Notes: a model not told the origin generated them from the letters alone. A stretch of 64,000 nt of DNA from JAJISG01 sp964347325 (GCA_964347325.1 CAYFYA010000007.1:1-64000), one strand, 5' to 3'. Counted from the first letter of the stretch, positions 51,039 to 59,562 are shown. Made by a program: numbers and translations.

Positions 51039-51135
51039 GGAGATTGGGGAGGTGAGTGAAACTACCCCTATCGGCGTCTGTGCTCCGCAACCCTTAAGAT
51101 TACCAGGTCTGTTATCAGCCGGGCCGGGGAGGGCA

Positions 51136-51729
51136 ATGTTCGTTCCGGAGGAGAACCTCAAGGAGCTTATTCTATCCTACCTCAAGAGGTCGGAGACCTC
51201 CATCAGCGGCCTTGCCCGCAGCCTGGAGGCCGACGGGTACAAGCTCCACCGCCTCCTCCTCACCGGCTACCTCCGGGCCCTGGCCGACCTGGGCTACGTG
51301 CGGGAGAAGGAGATTCCGCCATCGAAGGTATACGTCGTAGCCAGCGGGCGCGAGGGAAACCTCTACGAGATGCTGGGCGACACCTGCCGGGACCTGGAGC
51401 GGGACGAACGTAAGGCTGCCCACCTAGCCATCGCCGCCCTGCAGCGCCTCTTCCGCCGCCCCATTTTCCTCAGAGAGGTCCAGGAGTGCGGCTTCCCACG
51501 CGGATACGATGCTCTGATGGTGGAGCAGGAGGAGCGGGAGGAGTCCAGGAAGAAGCTCATGAAGGTGGGCATCAGGATCCCCATCAGCGAGCCGGCCTAC
51601 AGGGTGGCGGAGAAGCGGGACCCCAGGATTGAGGAGGTCCTAGTCAGCCTGGTCGTGGGGCGTTTCGCGGCCACGGAGCTCGTCTTGGAGACGAAGCAGA
51701 CGAGACTCCAGGGGTCAAAGGGAAGCTAG
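51136..51729 (+). CDS. Predicted winged-helix protein
   Basis: A 197-residue soluble protein. The first ~70 residues look like a winged helix (LKELILSYLKRSETSISGLARSLEADGYKLHRLLLTGYLRALADLGYV), ending in a strand (PPSKVYVVA). The middle and C-terminal parts are helical and basic. A DNA-binding or RNA-binding role is likely, but no family can be named. The ATG at 51136 is chosen over an ATG at 51052 whose extension is low in homology-like features. Its stop codon overlaps the 3' end of the SRP RNA gene by five bases. Confidence 0.75.
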   Translation: MFVPEENLKELILSYLKRSETSISGLARSLEADGYKLHRLLLTGYLRALADLGYVREKEIPPSKVYVVASGREGNLYEMLGDTCRDLERDERKAAHLAIAALQRLFRRPIFLREVQECGFPRGYDALMVEQEEREESRKKLMKVGIRIPISEPAYRVAEKRDPRIEEVLVSLVVGRFAATELVLETKQTRLQGSKGS

Positions 51730-52035
51730 GCCGCTGGGGTCGACGGTCCGACGGGCCTTCAGCGACCCAGGGGTCTTCTCGATCCCGCGACCCCACGAGC
51801 GCCAGTAGCCCGCGGTAAGGCTGCTCACTTCCGTGCCTGACCCGGTTTCCACGGCTAAGGCAAGGTCCCCGGCCCTCCGGCCGGCTTCCGAGCCAGCTCC
51901 GGCCCCGCAGGACAGGACGTCAACGTCGACCCTCCGGACTGGAGGCCTTGGGACTGGGCCTTCCCCAGCTGTCGGCCCCGCATATCGACGATTTCGGTGT
52001 ACAAGGGGACGCCGAACCCCCCGCCCAAGCCTAGC
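51725..52035 (-). ncRNA. ffs: Signal recognition particle RNA (7S RNA)
   Basis: A 311-base RNA. The SRP54-binding helix 8 hallmark ggtcaggcacggaag-tgagcagcc with GGAA loop is at 51819-51843 on the minus strand. The 5' and 3' ends pair perfectly (GCTAGGC at 52029-52035 with GCCTAGC at 51725-51731), forming archaeal helix 1. Alu-domain-like segments (gggttcggcgtcccc) follow the 5' end. A TATA box sits 22-30 bases upstream. It targets nascent membrane and secreted proteins with SRP54/SRP19. Confidence 0.92.
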
Positions 52036-52056
52036 GTCTGTTCATGGGGTTTCTGG

Positions 52057-52065
52057 GTATTTAAC
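52057..52065 (-). promoter_or_regulatory. Promoter of the SRP RNA gene
   Basis: The minus strand reads gttaaatac preceded by the purine-rich aaagaaa (BRE-like), 22-30 bases upstream of the SRP RNA 5' end. Confidence 0.6.
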
Positions 52066-52170
52066 TTTCTTTCCCTCTGAGAATGGGTGGCTTTTAGGGG
52101 AGTCGTGGGCCCTGTCACGAGCGGCCGCAACGCTTAGGCCTGCCGAGGGATTACCCCTGCAGGAGGTGCG

Positions 52171-52905
52171 ATGAAGGCCGAGCCGCAACCGCCATCCTCT
52201 CGCGGCCCGCGACCCAAAAGGATGGCCTGGATGACGGTGATCGTGATTGGAGTTGCGGTCATCGTGATCGTCGCTGTCCTTGCCAGCCTTCCCAGATCGC
52301 AGTCCCCCACCAGTCCTCCACCTCCTCCCCCGCCACCACCACCGCCACCTCCACCACAGCAGGGTCCAGATTGTCCGCGATCGAACGGCCTCTGCATCGA
52401 GAGTAATGTGACTCGGGTCATCGATGGTGACACACTCGACGTCGAAGGCGGCCAACGAATCCGTCTCGTGCTTGTCGACGCGCCTGAGTCCAGTGAAATT
52501 GGCGGGGCAGCGGCACGGGATTACCTCACAGATCTCTGTCTGGGCACCCTGGCCATCGTTGACGAGGACGACTTCCAGATAGGTGACGATCCCTACGGCC
52601 GGGTCTTGGCAGTGGTCTACTGCGATGGTACCAACGCGAACGCGGCCATGATCTCCTCAGGCCACGCGGATACCTACTACGCCTTCTGTTCTGCGAGTGA
52701 GTTCGGGACCGAGACATGGACGGGGTGCTCTTCGCCTCCACCCCCGCCCGAGGAGGACTGCGATCCCTCCTACCCAACCGTGTGCATACCCCCTCCGCCG
52801 CCCGACCTGGACTGTGCGGACATACCCTATCGGAACTTCGTGGTTCTCCCTCCCGACCCGCACAACTTCGACGTCGATGGGGACGGGATTGGGTGTGAGA
52901 CTTGA
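52171..52905 (+). CDS. Membrane-anchored thermonuclease-like protein with excalibur domain
   Basis: A 244-residue protein: N-terminal transmembrane anchor (residues ~19-41), a poly-Pro linker of 14 prolines, then a staphylococcal-nuclease (SNase/Thermonuclease) fold with VIDGDTLDVEGGQRIRLVLVDAPE (conserved Arg and Asp) and DPYGRVLAVVYC. A second Pro-rich linker leads to an excalibur-type calcium-binding end (DCADIPYRNF...FDVDGDGIGCE). The nuclease should act outside the cell. A perfect Shine-Dalgarno (aggaggtg) sits three bases before the ATG. Domain set and SD look bacterial, suggesting horizontal transfer. Confidence 0.85.
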   Translation: MKAEPQPPSSRGPRPKRMAWMTVIVIGVAVIVIVAVLASLPRSQSPTSPPPPPPPPPPPPPPQQGPDCPRSNGLCIESNVTRVIDGDTLDVEGGQRIRLVLVDAPESSEIGGAAARDYLTDLCLGTLAIVDEDDFQIGDDPYGRVLAVVYCDGTNANAAMISSGHADTYYAFCSASEFGTETWTGCSSPPPPPEEDCDPSYPTVCIPPPPPDLDCADIPYRNFVVLPPDPHNFDVDGDGIGCET

Positions 52906-52924
52906 TGTCGAGAGTGCAGGTAGG

Positions 52925-53185
52925 ATGAATGCAACCAGACGACCTTCTTGGCCCGATCTCCAAACGAAGCGCAAATCTCCGACTATTGTGTTTGCGGTGG
53001 TTGCCGCAGTGGGCGTCTACTTCACGGCCTGGAGCCTGTACGCCTACAGAACGGTTTGCAGTCAAAGCGGGCCCTGCATCACGCCTTTATTTCTCACCTC
53101 GATGGGCCTGTTGCTGCTGTTCGGGGCAATCGTAGCCTGGTTGGTCTACAGTGGCAGGCGGTTTTCCCTCTTTCCATCGCCGTGA
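52925..53185 (+). CDS. Small two-helix membrane protein
   Basis: An 86-residue protein with two transmembrane helices (VFAVVAAVGVYFTAWSLYAY; LFLTSMGLLLLFGAIVAWLVY), separated by a short loop with two cysteines. It begins 19 bases after the nuclease stop, so it is probably co-transcribed. The end of the frame runs into a remnant of an excalibur motif (53184-53225, other frame), so the gene may be a rearranged piece of a larger protein. Confidence 0.55.
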   Translation: MNATRRPSWPDLQTKRKSPTIVFAVVAAVGVYFTAWSLYAYRTVCSQSGPCITPLFLTSMGLLLLFGAIVAWLVYSGRRFSLFPSP

Positions 53186-53225
53186 GCACAACTTCGATTT
53201 CGACGGGACCGCCTGCGAGACCTGA
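53184..53225 (+). pseudogene. Remnant of an excalibur-type domain
   Basis: Fourteen codons, EHNFDFDGTACET-stop, nearly repeat the last residues of the nuclease at 52171 (PHNFDVDGDGIGCET-stop). There is no start codon or preceding domain in frame, so this is the tail of a second, decayed excalibur protein. Confidence 0.6.
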
Positions 53226-53282
53226 GGGCGAGTTGAGCGCGGCTTTCCCCTGGCAGGGGGCTCGGTCGGGGCGACGAGGGAC

Positions 53283-53648
53283 CTAGCCTTTCATCAGCAT
53301 AATGATGGCCTCGGCCGGCTCCCCGCCGCACTCCTCCAAGGCCCTTCGGGCTTCCTCGGGGGACACGCCTGCTCGTTCGGCCACCAGTTGCACATCCTCC
53401 TCGGGAAAGGCGACGCCGCCCTCGCCCCTCGCCATCTCCTCCGCCGTGCCCACGACCTGGTACATCTGCTGACCCTGGACGTTCATCTCGGCCACCGACG
53501 GGGCCCTGATGACAAGCTCCTTCTCCGCCGTCCGGATGATGACCTCCTCCACGTCCTCCAGCTCCTTATAGCCAAGCTGCTTCATCAGCATCTTCGCCTG
53601 GCGCGGGTTGACGCGGCCTCCCGGGATGCCTGGTATCATGGAGATCAT
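53283..53648 (-). CDS. nac: Nascent polypeptide-associated complex protein (alpha-NAC)
   Basis: A 121-residue archaeal NAC that binds nascent chains at the ribosome. The NAC core is at ~12-75 (NPRQAKMLMKQLGYKELEDVEEVIIRTAEKELVI), and the UBA domain closes the protein (LVAERAGVSPEEARRALEECGGEPAEAIIML). A TATA box 20-29 bases upstream supports the ATG at 53648 with a leaderless transcript; ATG 53639 is possible. Confidence 0.94.
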   Translation of the reverse strand: MISMIPGIPGGRVNPRQAKMLMKQLGYKELEDVEEVIIRTAEKELVIRAPSVAEMNVQGQQMYQVVGTAEEMARGEGGVAFPEEDVQLVAERAGVSPEEARRALEECGGEPAEAIIMLMKG

Positions 53649-53667
53649 CTGGACTAACGTCTGGAGC

Positions 53668-53677
53668 CTTATATAGG
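53668..53677 (-). promoter_or_regulatory. TATA box for NAC
   Basis: The minus strand reads cctatataag, 20-29 bases upstream of the NAC ATG at 53648, in the 49-base gap shared with the divergent ABCE1 gene. Confidence 0.6.
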
Positions 53678-53697
53678 CCTCTACCCCTAGTTGCGGC

Positions 53698-55473
53698 GTG
53701 AAGGTCGCCGTTGTTTTCGACGACAAGTGCCACCCAGACAGGTGCAACCTGGAGTGCATGGCCTACTGCCCTCCCATGCGCACCGGCACCGAGGTCATCT
53801 GGCTCAGTGAAGAGACTGGCAGGGCGGCGATCTCCGAGGAGACCTGTATTGCCTGTGGCATCTGCATCAAGAAGTGCCCCTTCGATGCGATTCGGATCAT
53901 AGGGCTACCGGACGAGCTGGAGGGCGAGGTCGTACACCGCTACGGCATGAACCGCTTCCGCCTCTACGGCCTGCCCGTCCCGAGGGAGGGCAAGGTCATC
54001 GGCCTCCTGGGACCCAACGGCATCGGGAAGACCACCCTGATCAACATGCTGTCGGGACACATGCTCCCCAACCTCGGCGACTACGAGACGGAGCCGAGCT
54101 GGGACGCGATCCTAGAGCGCTACGCCGGTACGGAGGTCTCCAACTACCTCAGCCGCCTGGCCGACGGCGACTGGCGGACCTCCCTCAAGCCGCAGTACAT
54201 CGACCGCCTGCCCCAGGTCCACAAGGGCCAGGTCAAGGACCTCCTCCAGTCGGTGGACGAGCGGGGGGAGCTGGACCACTTCATCCAGGCCTTGGAGCTG
54301 GAGAGCTTCCTGGACCACGACCTGCGCACCCTGTCGGGCGGAGAGTTGCAGCGGATGGCGATCGCCGCCACACTTCTCAAGGACGCCGACGCCTATTTCT
54401 TCGACGAGCCCTCCTCCTACTTGGACATCCACCAGAGACTCCGGGTCGCGCGCGTTATTCACCAGTTGTCGCGGGAGAAGCTGACGGTGGTGGTGGAGCA
54501 CGACCTGGCCATTCTGGACTTTCTGGCGGATACGGTATACCTCCTCTACGGCGAGATGGGGGCCTACGGAGTCGTGGCCCAGCCCAGGCCGGTGAGGACG
54601 GCCATCAACGTCTACCTAGACGGCTACCTGAAGGAGGAGAACATACGCTTCCGCGACCGAGAGATCAAGTTTGAGGCGAGCCCGCCTAGGGCCGAGTGGG
54701 AGGCGGCTCCCCTCATGTCCTTCTCCGACGTCCAGGTCGACCTGGACGGCTTCATCCTCAGTGCGGAGGGAGGGAGCATCAAGAAGGGGGAGGTGGTGGG
54801 CGTCGTAGGACCCAACGCCACAGGGAAGACCACCTTCGTCCGCGTACTGGCGGGGGATCTGAAGCCCAAAGGCGGGATGGTCGAGGGGACCGCCAATGTC
54901 TCCTACAAGCCCCAGTACATCCGGCTCGAGTACGAGGGCAGCGTGCGGGAACTCCTCCTGGGTCGCCTGGGGAAGGCCGTGGACACCAGCTACTTCAAGA
55001 CGGAGCTGTCGGCCCCCCTGGAGATGGAGCCCATCATGGAGAAGGAGGTGACCTCCCTCTCCGGCGGTGAGCAGCAGCGGGTCTCCATCGCGCTGTGTCT
55101 GGGGAGGGAAGCAGACGTCTACCTACTGGACGAGCCCTCGGCGTATCTGGACAGTAATCAGCGCATGAAGGCCGCCAAGGCCATGAGGCGGGCCATGGAG
55201 AACACCGGCAGAACCGCCCTCGTGGTGGACCACGACGTCTACTTCATAGACATGGTCTCCGACTCCCTGATGGTCTTCGCAGGGACGCCGGCCAGGGAGG
55301 GGCACGGCCACGGCCCCTTCCCCATGCGAGAGGGCATGAACCGGTTCCTGCAGGACGTTGGGGTGACCTTCCGGCGGGACCGCGACACTCGGCGTCCCAG
55401 AATCAACAATCCCGACTCCAAGCTCGATAGGAGGCAGAAGTCGGCCGGCGAGTATTACTACGCCTTGGCCTAG
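53698..55473 (+). CDS. Ribosome recycling ATPase ABCE1/Rli1
   Basis: A 591-residue twin-ABC ATPase with an N-terminal Fe-S domain: DKCHPDRCNLECMAYCP and CIACGICIKKCPFDAI carry the eight cysteines of two 4Fe-4S clusters. Both nucleotide sites are intact (GPNGIGKTT and GPNATGKTT; LSGGELQR and LSGGEQQR; FDEPSSYLD and LDEPSAYLD). It splits post-termination ribosomes. The start is GTG. Its 3' end overlaps the convergent dedA by four bases. Confidence 0.97.
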   Translation: MKVAVVFDDKCHPDRCNLECMAYCPPMRTGTEVIWLSEETGRAAISEETCIACGICIKKCPFDAIRIIGLPDELEGEVVHRYGMNRFRLYGLPVPREGKVIGLLGPNGIGKTTLINMLSGHMLPNLGDYETEPSWDAILERYAGTEVSNYLSRLADGDWRTSLKPQYIDRLPQVHKGQVKDLLQSVDERGELDHFIQALELESFLDHDLRTLSGGELQRMAIAATLLKDADAYFFDEPSSYLDIHQRLRVARVIHQLSREKLTVVVEHDLAILDFLADTVYLLYGEMGAYGVVAQPRPVRTAINVYLDGYLKEENIRFRDREIKFEASPPRAEWEAAPLMSFSDVQVDLDGFILSAEGGSIKKGEVVGVVGPNATGKTTFVRVLAGDLKPKGGMVEGTANVSYKPQYIRLEYEGSVRELLLGRLGKAVDTSYFKTELSAPLEMEPIMEKEVTSLSGGEQQRVSIALCLGREADVYLLDEPSAYLDSNQRMKAAKAMRRAMENTGRTALVVDHDVYFIDMVSDSLMVFAGTPAREGHGHGPFPMREGMNRFLQDVGVTFRRDRDTRRPRINNPDSKLDRRQKSAGEYYYALA

Positions 55474-56105
55474 GGTTCCGCGGCGATCCGCTTGGCCTGA
55501 CCCTTTCGCCACCTCCTGAAGAGGAAGTAGCCTATCAGGAACGCGGCCAGACCAGCGAGGACGATGACATCGAAGGACTCCAGGCTCTCGGCGAATTCGA
55601 AGGCGGCACTGCCCAGGAAGTAACCCAGGGAGACCAGAATCGTGGTCCAGACAGTGGCCCCGATGAAGGTGAAGGGGATGAAGCTCTTCAAGGACATCCG
55701 GGCTATGCCCGCTGGGAAGGCGATCACCGATCGGAAGCCCGTGAAGGAGTTGGCCAGGAGGACGGCCCAGCTCCCCCAGCGACCAAACCAGCGGTCCACC
55801 ATGTCGATGTGTCTCTCCTCGATGCGGATGTACTTACCATACCTCACCAGGAAGGGCCTGCCCAGGTAGAGTCCGATGAGGTAGGCTCCGGTGGAGCCAA
55901 CCGTTGCTCCTGACGCCGCCACGAGGATCACGAGCACGAAGTTGAGGCCTCCCTCCTGCGCCAAGAGCCCGGCGAAGGGGAGGATGAGGGCGCTGGGGAT
56001 TGGGGTGAGGACTCCCTCAATTACCATGACTAGGAAGATGCCCACATAACCGAACTGGGACACGATGTCCAACATGAAGTTGGCTATGTCGACGAAGATG
56101 GACAC
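55470..56105 (-). CDS. DedA family membrane protein
   Basis: A 211-residue protein of the DedA/SNARE-associated family. Glu in the first helix (GYVGIFLVMVIEGVLTPIPSALILPFAG), the GSTGAYLIGLYLGR region and the R-x(3)-FPAGIARM block are typical of family members that scramble or flip undecaprenyl-type or other lipids. About five membrane segments. The lipid substrate in this archaeon is unknown. Confidence 0.9.
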   Translation of the reverse strand: MSIFVDIANFMLDIVSQFGYVGIFLVMVIEGVLTPIPSALILPFAGLLAQEGGLNFVLVILVAASGATVGSTGAYLIGLYLGRPFLVRYGKYIRIEERHIDMVDRWFGRWGSWAVLLANSFTGFRSVIAFPAGIARMSLKSFIPFTFIGATVWTTILVSLGYFLGSAAFEFAESLESFDVIVLAGLAAFLIGYFLFRRWRKGQAKRIAAEP

Positions 56106-56176
56106 TTTCGCGGGAAGCAGGTCGAGTCCCCTTAAAGCTTCGTCCCTGGGTCCCGAGCCTGATACCTGTCAGCGGA

Positions 56177-56542
56177 CTACGGCACGGGGGTACTCTGATC
56201 GAAGCAATCCTGGGCGTTCTCCAGGGTGTGGTCAATCTCCGCCCTCAACTGGTCGCGAGACCTGAACCCAACTATCTCACCAACGGGACGCCCCCTGCAG
56301 TAGAACCTCAGCGTGGGAGTCCCCATGATCCCCATCTCCATGGCTAGCTGTCGTGCCTCGGCGACGTTGAGCTTCGTGAACTTCAGACGGCCTTCGTACT
56401 CCCGCGACACCTCATCGTAGATGGGATCGAGCCTCTTGCACCAGATGCAGGCGGGACCCCAGACGTTGACAACTACGGGAGTCTCCGACTCGAGGACCAC
56501 CGACTGCCAGTTCTCCTCTGTAATGTCTACGATTTCAGTCAT
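56177..56542 (-). CDS. Thioredoxin-like protein
   Basis: A 121-residue thioredoxin fold protein. The active site is CIWC in WGPACIWCKRLDP, where the usual WCGPC is altered, and the cis-Pro loop GTPTLRFY is present. The ATG at 56542 gives MTEIVDITEENW, a typical start. Upstream frame extension (to 56713) belongs to pyrC sequence. It follows pyrC by 44 bases on the same strand. Confidence 0.88.
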   Translation of the reverse strand: MTEIVDITEENWQSVVLESETPVVVNVWGPACIWCKRLDPIYDEVSREYEGRLKFTKLNVAEARQLAMEMGIMGTPTLRFYCRGRPVGEIVGFRSRDQLRAEIDHTLENAQDCFDQSTPVP

Positions 56543-56586
56543 CTTAAACCACCTGTCGATTGCATTGTACTGCTCCAATCTAAAGT

Positions 56587-57858
56587 CTACGCCTCGAGGG
56601 AAGGCCCTCGGTCGGGCGGTATCCAGCGGCCCCTTCGAGGCAACTCGAGCTCCCTCTCTCGGGCGATCTGCTCTCCCCGGAGGAAGGTTGCTAGAGGGAA
56701 GACCGCTTCCCATCCTTCGAAGGGGGTCCAGCCACAGCGGTAGTGGAGGTCCTTGCCTCTCACCTTCGTAACCTCCCTAGGATCGAAGACGACCACGTCG
56801 GCATCGCCTCCCACGCGGAATTCTCCCTTTCCGCCGAGGCCGAAGAGCTTTGCGGGTGTCGTGCAGAGGGCGTTGACGAGGACCTCCAGAGCCAGCTTAC
56901 CCCTTCTGGAGAGTTGGAACATCATCGGATACATCGTCTCTACGTTGGGGGCTCCCGGCGGTGCCGAGGGGAAGTGCGCCTTCTCCTCCAGGGTATGGGG
57001 GGCGTGATCGCTCGCCAGGACATCGATGCGACCCGTTGTGAAGGCCGACCACACGGCCTCTCTGTCCTCCGGGAGTCTGAGGGGCGGGTTGATCTTGCCC
57101 AGGGATCCGATGGGAGAGCTGGAGTTCAGGAGTAGGTGCATGGGAGTGGCTTCGCAGCTGAAGGGCGACCCGTTCACGGCAGCCAGCCCCGCTCTGGAGG
57201 ACAGGTGGGCGATGTGAACTCTGCCTCCGGAAGACGAGGCGATCAGCCTCTCTATGGCAGCTCCCTCCGCCGTGTCTGGCCGTGCTTGACGGTGATCCTG
57301 TAGACTCCTCTCCTCCATATCCACCAGGCCTCCTGGGTCCTCGGCGTGGACGGAGAGAACCTTTCCCGACGCCTTAAGCACCTCGAGAGCCGTCGGTAGG
57401 TCCTCCCGGGAAAGGCTTGGGCCCTTGAAGCTCTCAGCCATGTACAGCTTGAAGCCGTGACACTCCTCCACCGTCCCCCTAACTCCATCGGCGGAGCTCA
57501 CGCCGGCGTACAACCCGAAGTCGACGTTTGCCTTGTGGGATGCCGTCTCACGTTTCTCTCGGAGGGCGGTCCGGGTGGTGCTAGGCGGGATTGTGTTCGG
57601 CATGTCCAAGACCGTTGTGATGCCGCCCACGGCCGCGCTCTCCGTCCCGGTATAGAAGTCCTCCTTGTGGGTGAGGCCGGGCTCACGGAAGTGGACGTGG
57701 ACATCGACCGCCCCCGGCAGGAGGATCATGTTGCCGAAGTTCCGCCTCTCGTCGCCGCGAAGCGTCCTCCCTATCTCCTTGATCAGGCCGTCCTCGATTC
57801 CGAGGCAGAGCTGCTGCAGCTCGCCCCGGTAGTAGCCCCTACCTTCGATGACCATCAT
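56587..57858 (-). CDS. pyrC: Dihydroorotase
   Basis: A 423-residue type I dihydroorotase that closes carbamoyl-aspartate to dihydroorotate in pyrimidine synthesis. Metal ligands: DVHVHFREPG, the carboxylated Lys in GFKLYMAES, HAEDPG, HIAHLSS and the Asp of ASDHAPH. An alternative ATG one codon later is equally possible. The 3' end of AMMECR1 overlaps its start by 20 bases, so the genes are coupled. Confidence 0.94.
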   Translation of the reverse strand: MMVIEGRGYYRGELQQLCLGIEDGLIKEIGRTLRGDERRNFGNMILLPGAVDVHVHFREPGLTHKEDFYTGTESAAVGGITTVLDMPNTIPPSTTRTALREKRETASHKANVDFGLYAGVSSADGVRGTVEECHGFKLYMAESFKGPSLSREDLPTALEVLKASGKVLSVHAEDPGGLVDMEERSLQDHRQARPDTAEGAAIERLIASSSGGRVHIAHLSSRAGLAAVNGSPFSCEATPMHLLLNSSSPIGSLGKINPPLRLPEDREAVWSAFTTGRIDVLASDHAPHTLEEKAHFPSAPPGAPNVETMYPMMFQLSRRGKLALEVLVNALCTTPAKLFGLGGKGEFRVGGDADVVVFDPREVTKVRGKDLHYRCGWTPFEGWEAVFPLATFLRGEQIARERELELPRRGRWIPPDRGPSLEA

Positions 57859-58459
57859 GGACGGTCCTCAGGTATCTGCGCTCCACAGGACCTCGGGGAG
57901 AAACTTCTCTAAAGACCTCCGCCTGGAAGGTGTAGACCTCCATCCCCGGCTCGAACCACGCGTCGGGAAGAAGCCCCGCCTTGACACACGCCTGGGAGAT
58001 GAACTCGGTCGCATCCCAGCCCCACTCGACGGGAACTTGCGGAAGGAGGAGGCCTGCCAGCTGGCCGCGCCTTACAATGAGCCCATCCCTTCCGATGACC
58101 ACTTGATTGGGATAGTCGAGGGGTCGGGCCGACTTCAAGGGCTCGGGGACCGTCAGGAGGCTCACTTCCGCAATCACTCTGGGCAGCTCCTCCGACGCCA
58201 GGGGCGGAAATCGCGGATCGTGGCAGGCTGAGAGCGTGGCCTGTATCACTGCCTGCTCAAGGGGGAAGACTGGATCGTGATATCCGATACAGCCTCTGAG
58301 TTCATCCTGCGGGTAGGTGTTTATCGTGACGAAGGCACCCGCCTTCTCTGAAAGCCTGTCGGGCAGACGGGGCTTTGCGAGGTCCTCCTTCCCCAGGTGT
58401 CCCTCCATGGTCCACCGCGCCAGTCGGACGGCGGCCTCGCCCTCGTCATCGCCGTACAT
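57839..58459 (-). CDS. AMMECR1 domain protein
   Basis: A 206-residue AMMECR1 family protein. The hallmark block LRGCIGYHDPVFPL is present, with the Cys conserved across life, then ACHDPRFPPL and EVSLLT. The family may act on nucleic acids, but its activity is unknown. ATG 58459 is favoured because a TATA box lies 24-33 bases upstream; the upstream open frame is antisense to the CBS gene. It heads an AMMECR1-pyrC-thioredoxin run. Confidence 0.9.
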   Translation of the reverse strand: MYGDDEGEAAVRLARWTMEGHLGKEDLAKPRLPDRLSEKAGAFVTINTYPQDELRGCIGYHDPVFPLEQAVIQATLSACHDPRFPPLASEELPRVIAEVSLLTVPEPLKSARPLDYPNQVVIGRDGLIVRRGQLAGLLLPQVPVEWGWDATEFISQACVKAGLLPDAWFEPGMEVYTFQAEVFREVSPRGPVERRYLRTVHDGHRR

Positions 58460-58482
58460 CCCGGGAAAGGGACGAGAGATGA

Positions 58483-58492
58483 CCTTATAGAG
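58483..58492 (-). promoter_or_regulatory. TATA box for AMMECR1-pyrC
   Basis: The minus strand reads ctctataagg, 24-33 bases upstream of the ATG at 58459. Confidence 0.55.
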
Positions 58493-58526
58493 TTGCCGGG
58501 AATCGGCCCTGGAAACCCGCCAGAAA

Positions 58527-58534
58527 AGTTTAAC
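58527..58534 (+). promoter_or_regulatory. TATA box for the CBS gene
   Basis: The sequence agtttaac, preceded by cagaaa, lies 34-41 bases before the TTG at 58568. Confidence 0.4.
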
Positions 58535-58567
58535 TCGCCGTACGGTTTGTTTGACTGTGGTGGACGG

Positions 58568-59095
58568 TTGAAGCAGGCCATCCCCGTGATCGAGATAATG
58601 TCCAAGACCCCCGTCACCATAAGCCCCGAGGCCAGAGTTTCGGAGGCCGCGGGCTTGATGCGGGACAAGGAGCTGGGGAGCTTGCTCGTTGTCTTCGCAA
58701 CGAAACCCGTGGGGATAGTCACGGAGAGGGACCTGGTGACCAAGATCGTGGCGGAGAACAGGGTCCCTGCCGAGGTCAAGGTCGAGGATGTCATGACCTC
58801 GCCCGTGGTGAGCATCGGCCCCTACCAGGAGATCCTCGAGGCTGCCAAGACCATGGCGGACTTGAAGATTCGCCGTCTTGCCGTGGTGGAGGACGACAAC
58901 CTTGTGGGACTCATCACGGAGAACGATATCCTCAAGGTGTGGCCTGCCCTCATCGAGATCACTCGCGAGAGGGCTGCCATCGCGGCACCGGCAGAAGGAG
59001 TCGGCGTCGGCTACTGCGAGAACTGCTCCATGTTCTCCGAGGAACTTGCATTGGACAACGGCCAGCTGCTCTGCCCCGATTGCCTGGAAGGGTAG
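58568..59095 (+). CDS. CBS-pair protein with C-terminal zinc ribbon
   Basis: A 175-residue protein of two CBS motifs (VIEIMSKTPVTISPEARVSEAAGLM; VEDVMTSPVVSIGPYQEILEAAKTM...GLITENDILK), which together bind adenine nucleotides, followed by a zinc ribbon (CENCSMFSEELAL...LCPDCL). The likely start is TTG at 58568 (KQAIPVIEIMSKTP), as no ATG precedes the first CBS motif closely. CBS pairs sense ATP/AMP or SAM; the ribbon would pass the signal. It precedes the V4R and roadblock genes. Confidence 0.85.
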   Translation: MKQAIPVIEIMSKTPVTISPEARVSEAAGLMRDKELGSLLVVFATKPVGIVTERDLVTKIVAENRVPAEVKVEDVMTSPVVSIGPYQEILEAAKTMADLKIRRLAVVEDDNLVGLITENDILKVWPALIEITRERAAIAAPAEGVGVGYCENCSMFSEELALDNGQLLCPDCLEG

Positions 59096-59162
59096 GCGAC
59101 CCCCCCCAAGCAATAATTGCTTCGCAAGGTTTAAGCACCCAAGAGACTAAGAGCGCCCCCGG

Positions 59163-59561
59163 ATGCGGTTTGTCAAGATCTCTCAGCCCGAGATCGAGGC
59201 CGTCAGGAGGCTCTACGAGAGCGTCATGTCGTATGCGTGCCACGGCCTCTTCGTCCACGAGGGTCTGTCCCTGGGGGCGGATATCGCTGAGATGGCCGCC
59301 CAGGCCGGAGACTACTTCCAGTCCTGCCGCCGCATCCTCATTGGCCGAGGCTGGGTCGAGGACGTATCCTTCGAGAGCGATGAGGTTAAGGTGAAGGGGT
59401 CCATCGAGGTGTCCGAGGGGGCCGGAACGGAGACCTGTCATCGCCTCAAGGGCATCCTCTCCAAGATCTACGAAGTGGAGAAGGAGAGGCGGCTGAAGTT
59501 CGCCGAGGCCAAGTGCGTCAGCAACGGGGCGCCTGAGTGCGTCTTCAAGATCGAGGGATGA
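59163..59561 (+). CDS. V4R domain protein
   Basis: A 132-residue protein matching the V4R (4-vinyl reductase) small-molecule-binding fold, related to TRAPP Bet3. Conserved end: TETCHRLKGILSKIYEVE, then KFAEAKCVSNGAPECVFKIEG, with two cysteines in the usual positions near the ligand or metal site. The next gene begins one base after its stop, so they act as a unit. Confidence 0.82.
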   Translation: MRFVKISQPEIEAVRRLYESVMSYACHGLFVHEGLSLGADIAEMAAQAGDYFQSCRRILIGRGWVEDVSFESDEVKVKGSIEVSEGAGTETCHRLKGILSKIYEVEKERRLKFAEAKCVSNGAPECVFKIEG

Positions 59562-59562
59562 G

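Noticed and set aside
50913..51161. 82-residue minus-strand open frame over the zinc-ribbon gene
   Set aside because: Another frame at 50861-51010 has four paired cysteines, a TATA box and a typical zinc-ribbon ending; this one has none.
51833..52174. Protein frames on both strands across the SRP RNA
   Set aside because: The region carries the helix 8 motif, terminal pairing and promoter of SRP RNA; the frames have no family support.
52134..52433. Gly-rich minus-strand frame opposite the nuclease
   Set aside because: The glycine run is the complement of the poly-Pro linker codons of the nuclease gene.
58460..59113. N-terminal extension of the AMMECR1 frame
   Set aside because: It is antisense to the CBS gene and precedes the promoter; homology begins only at 58459.
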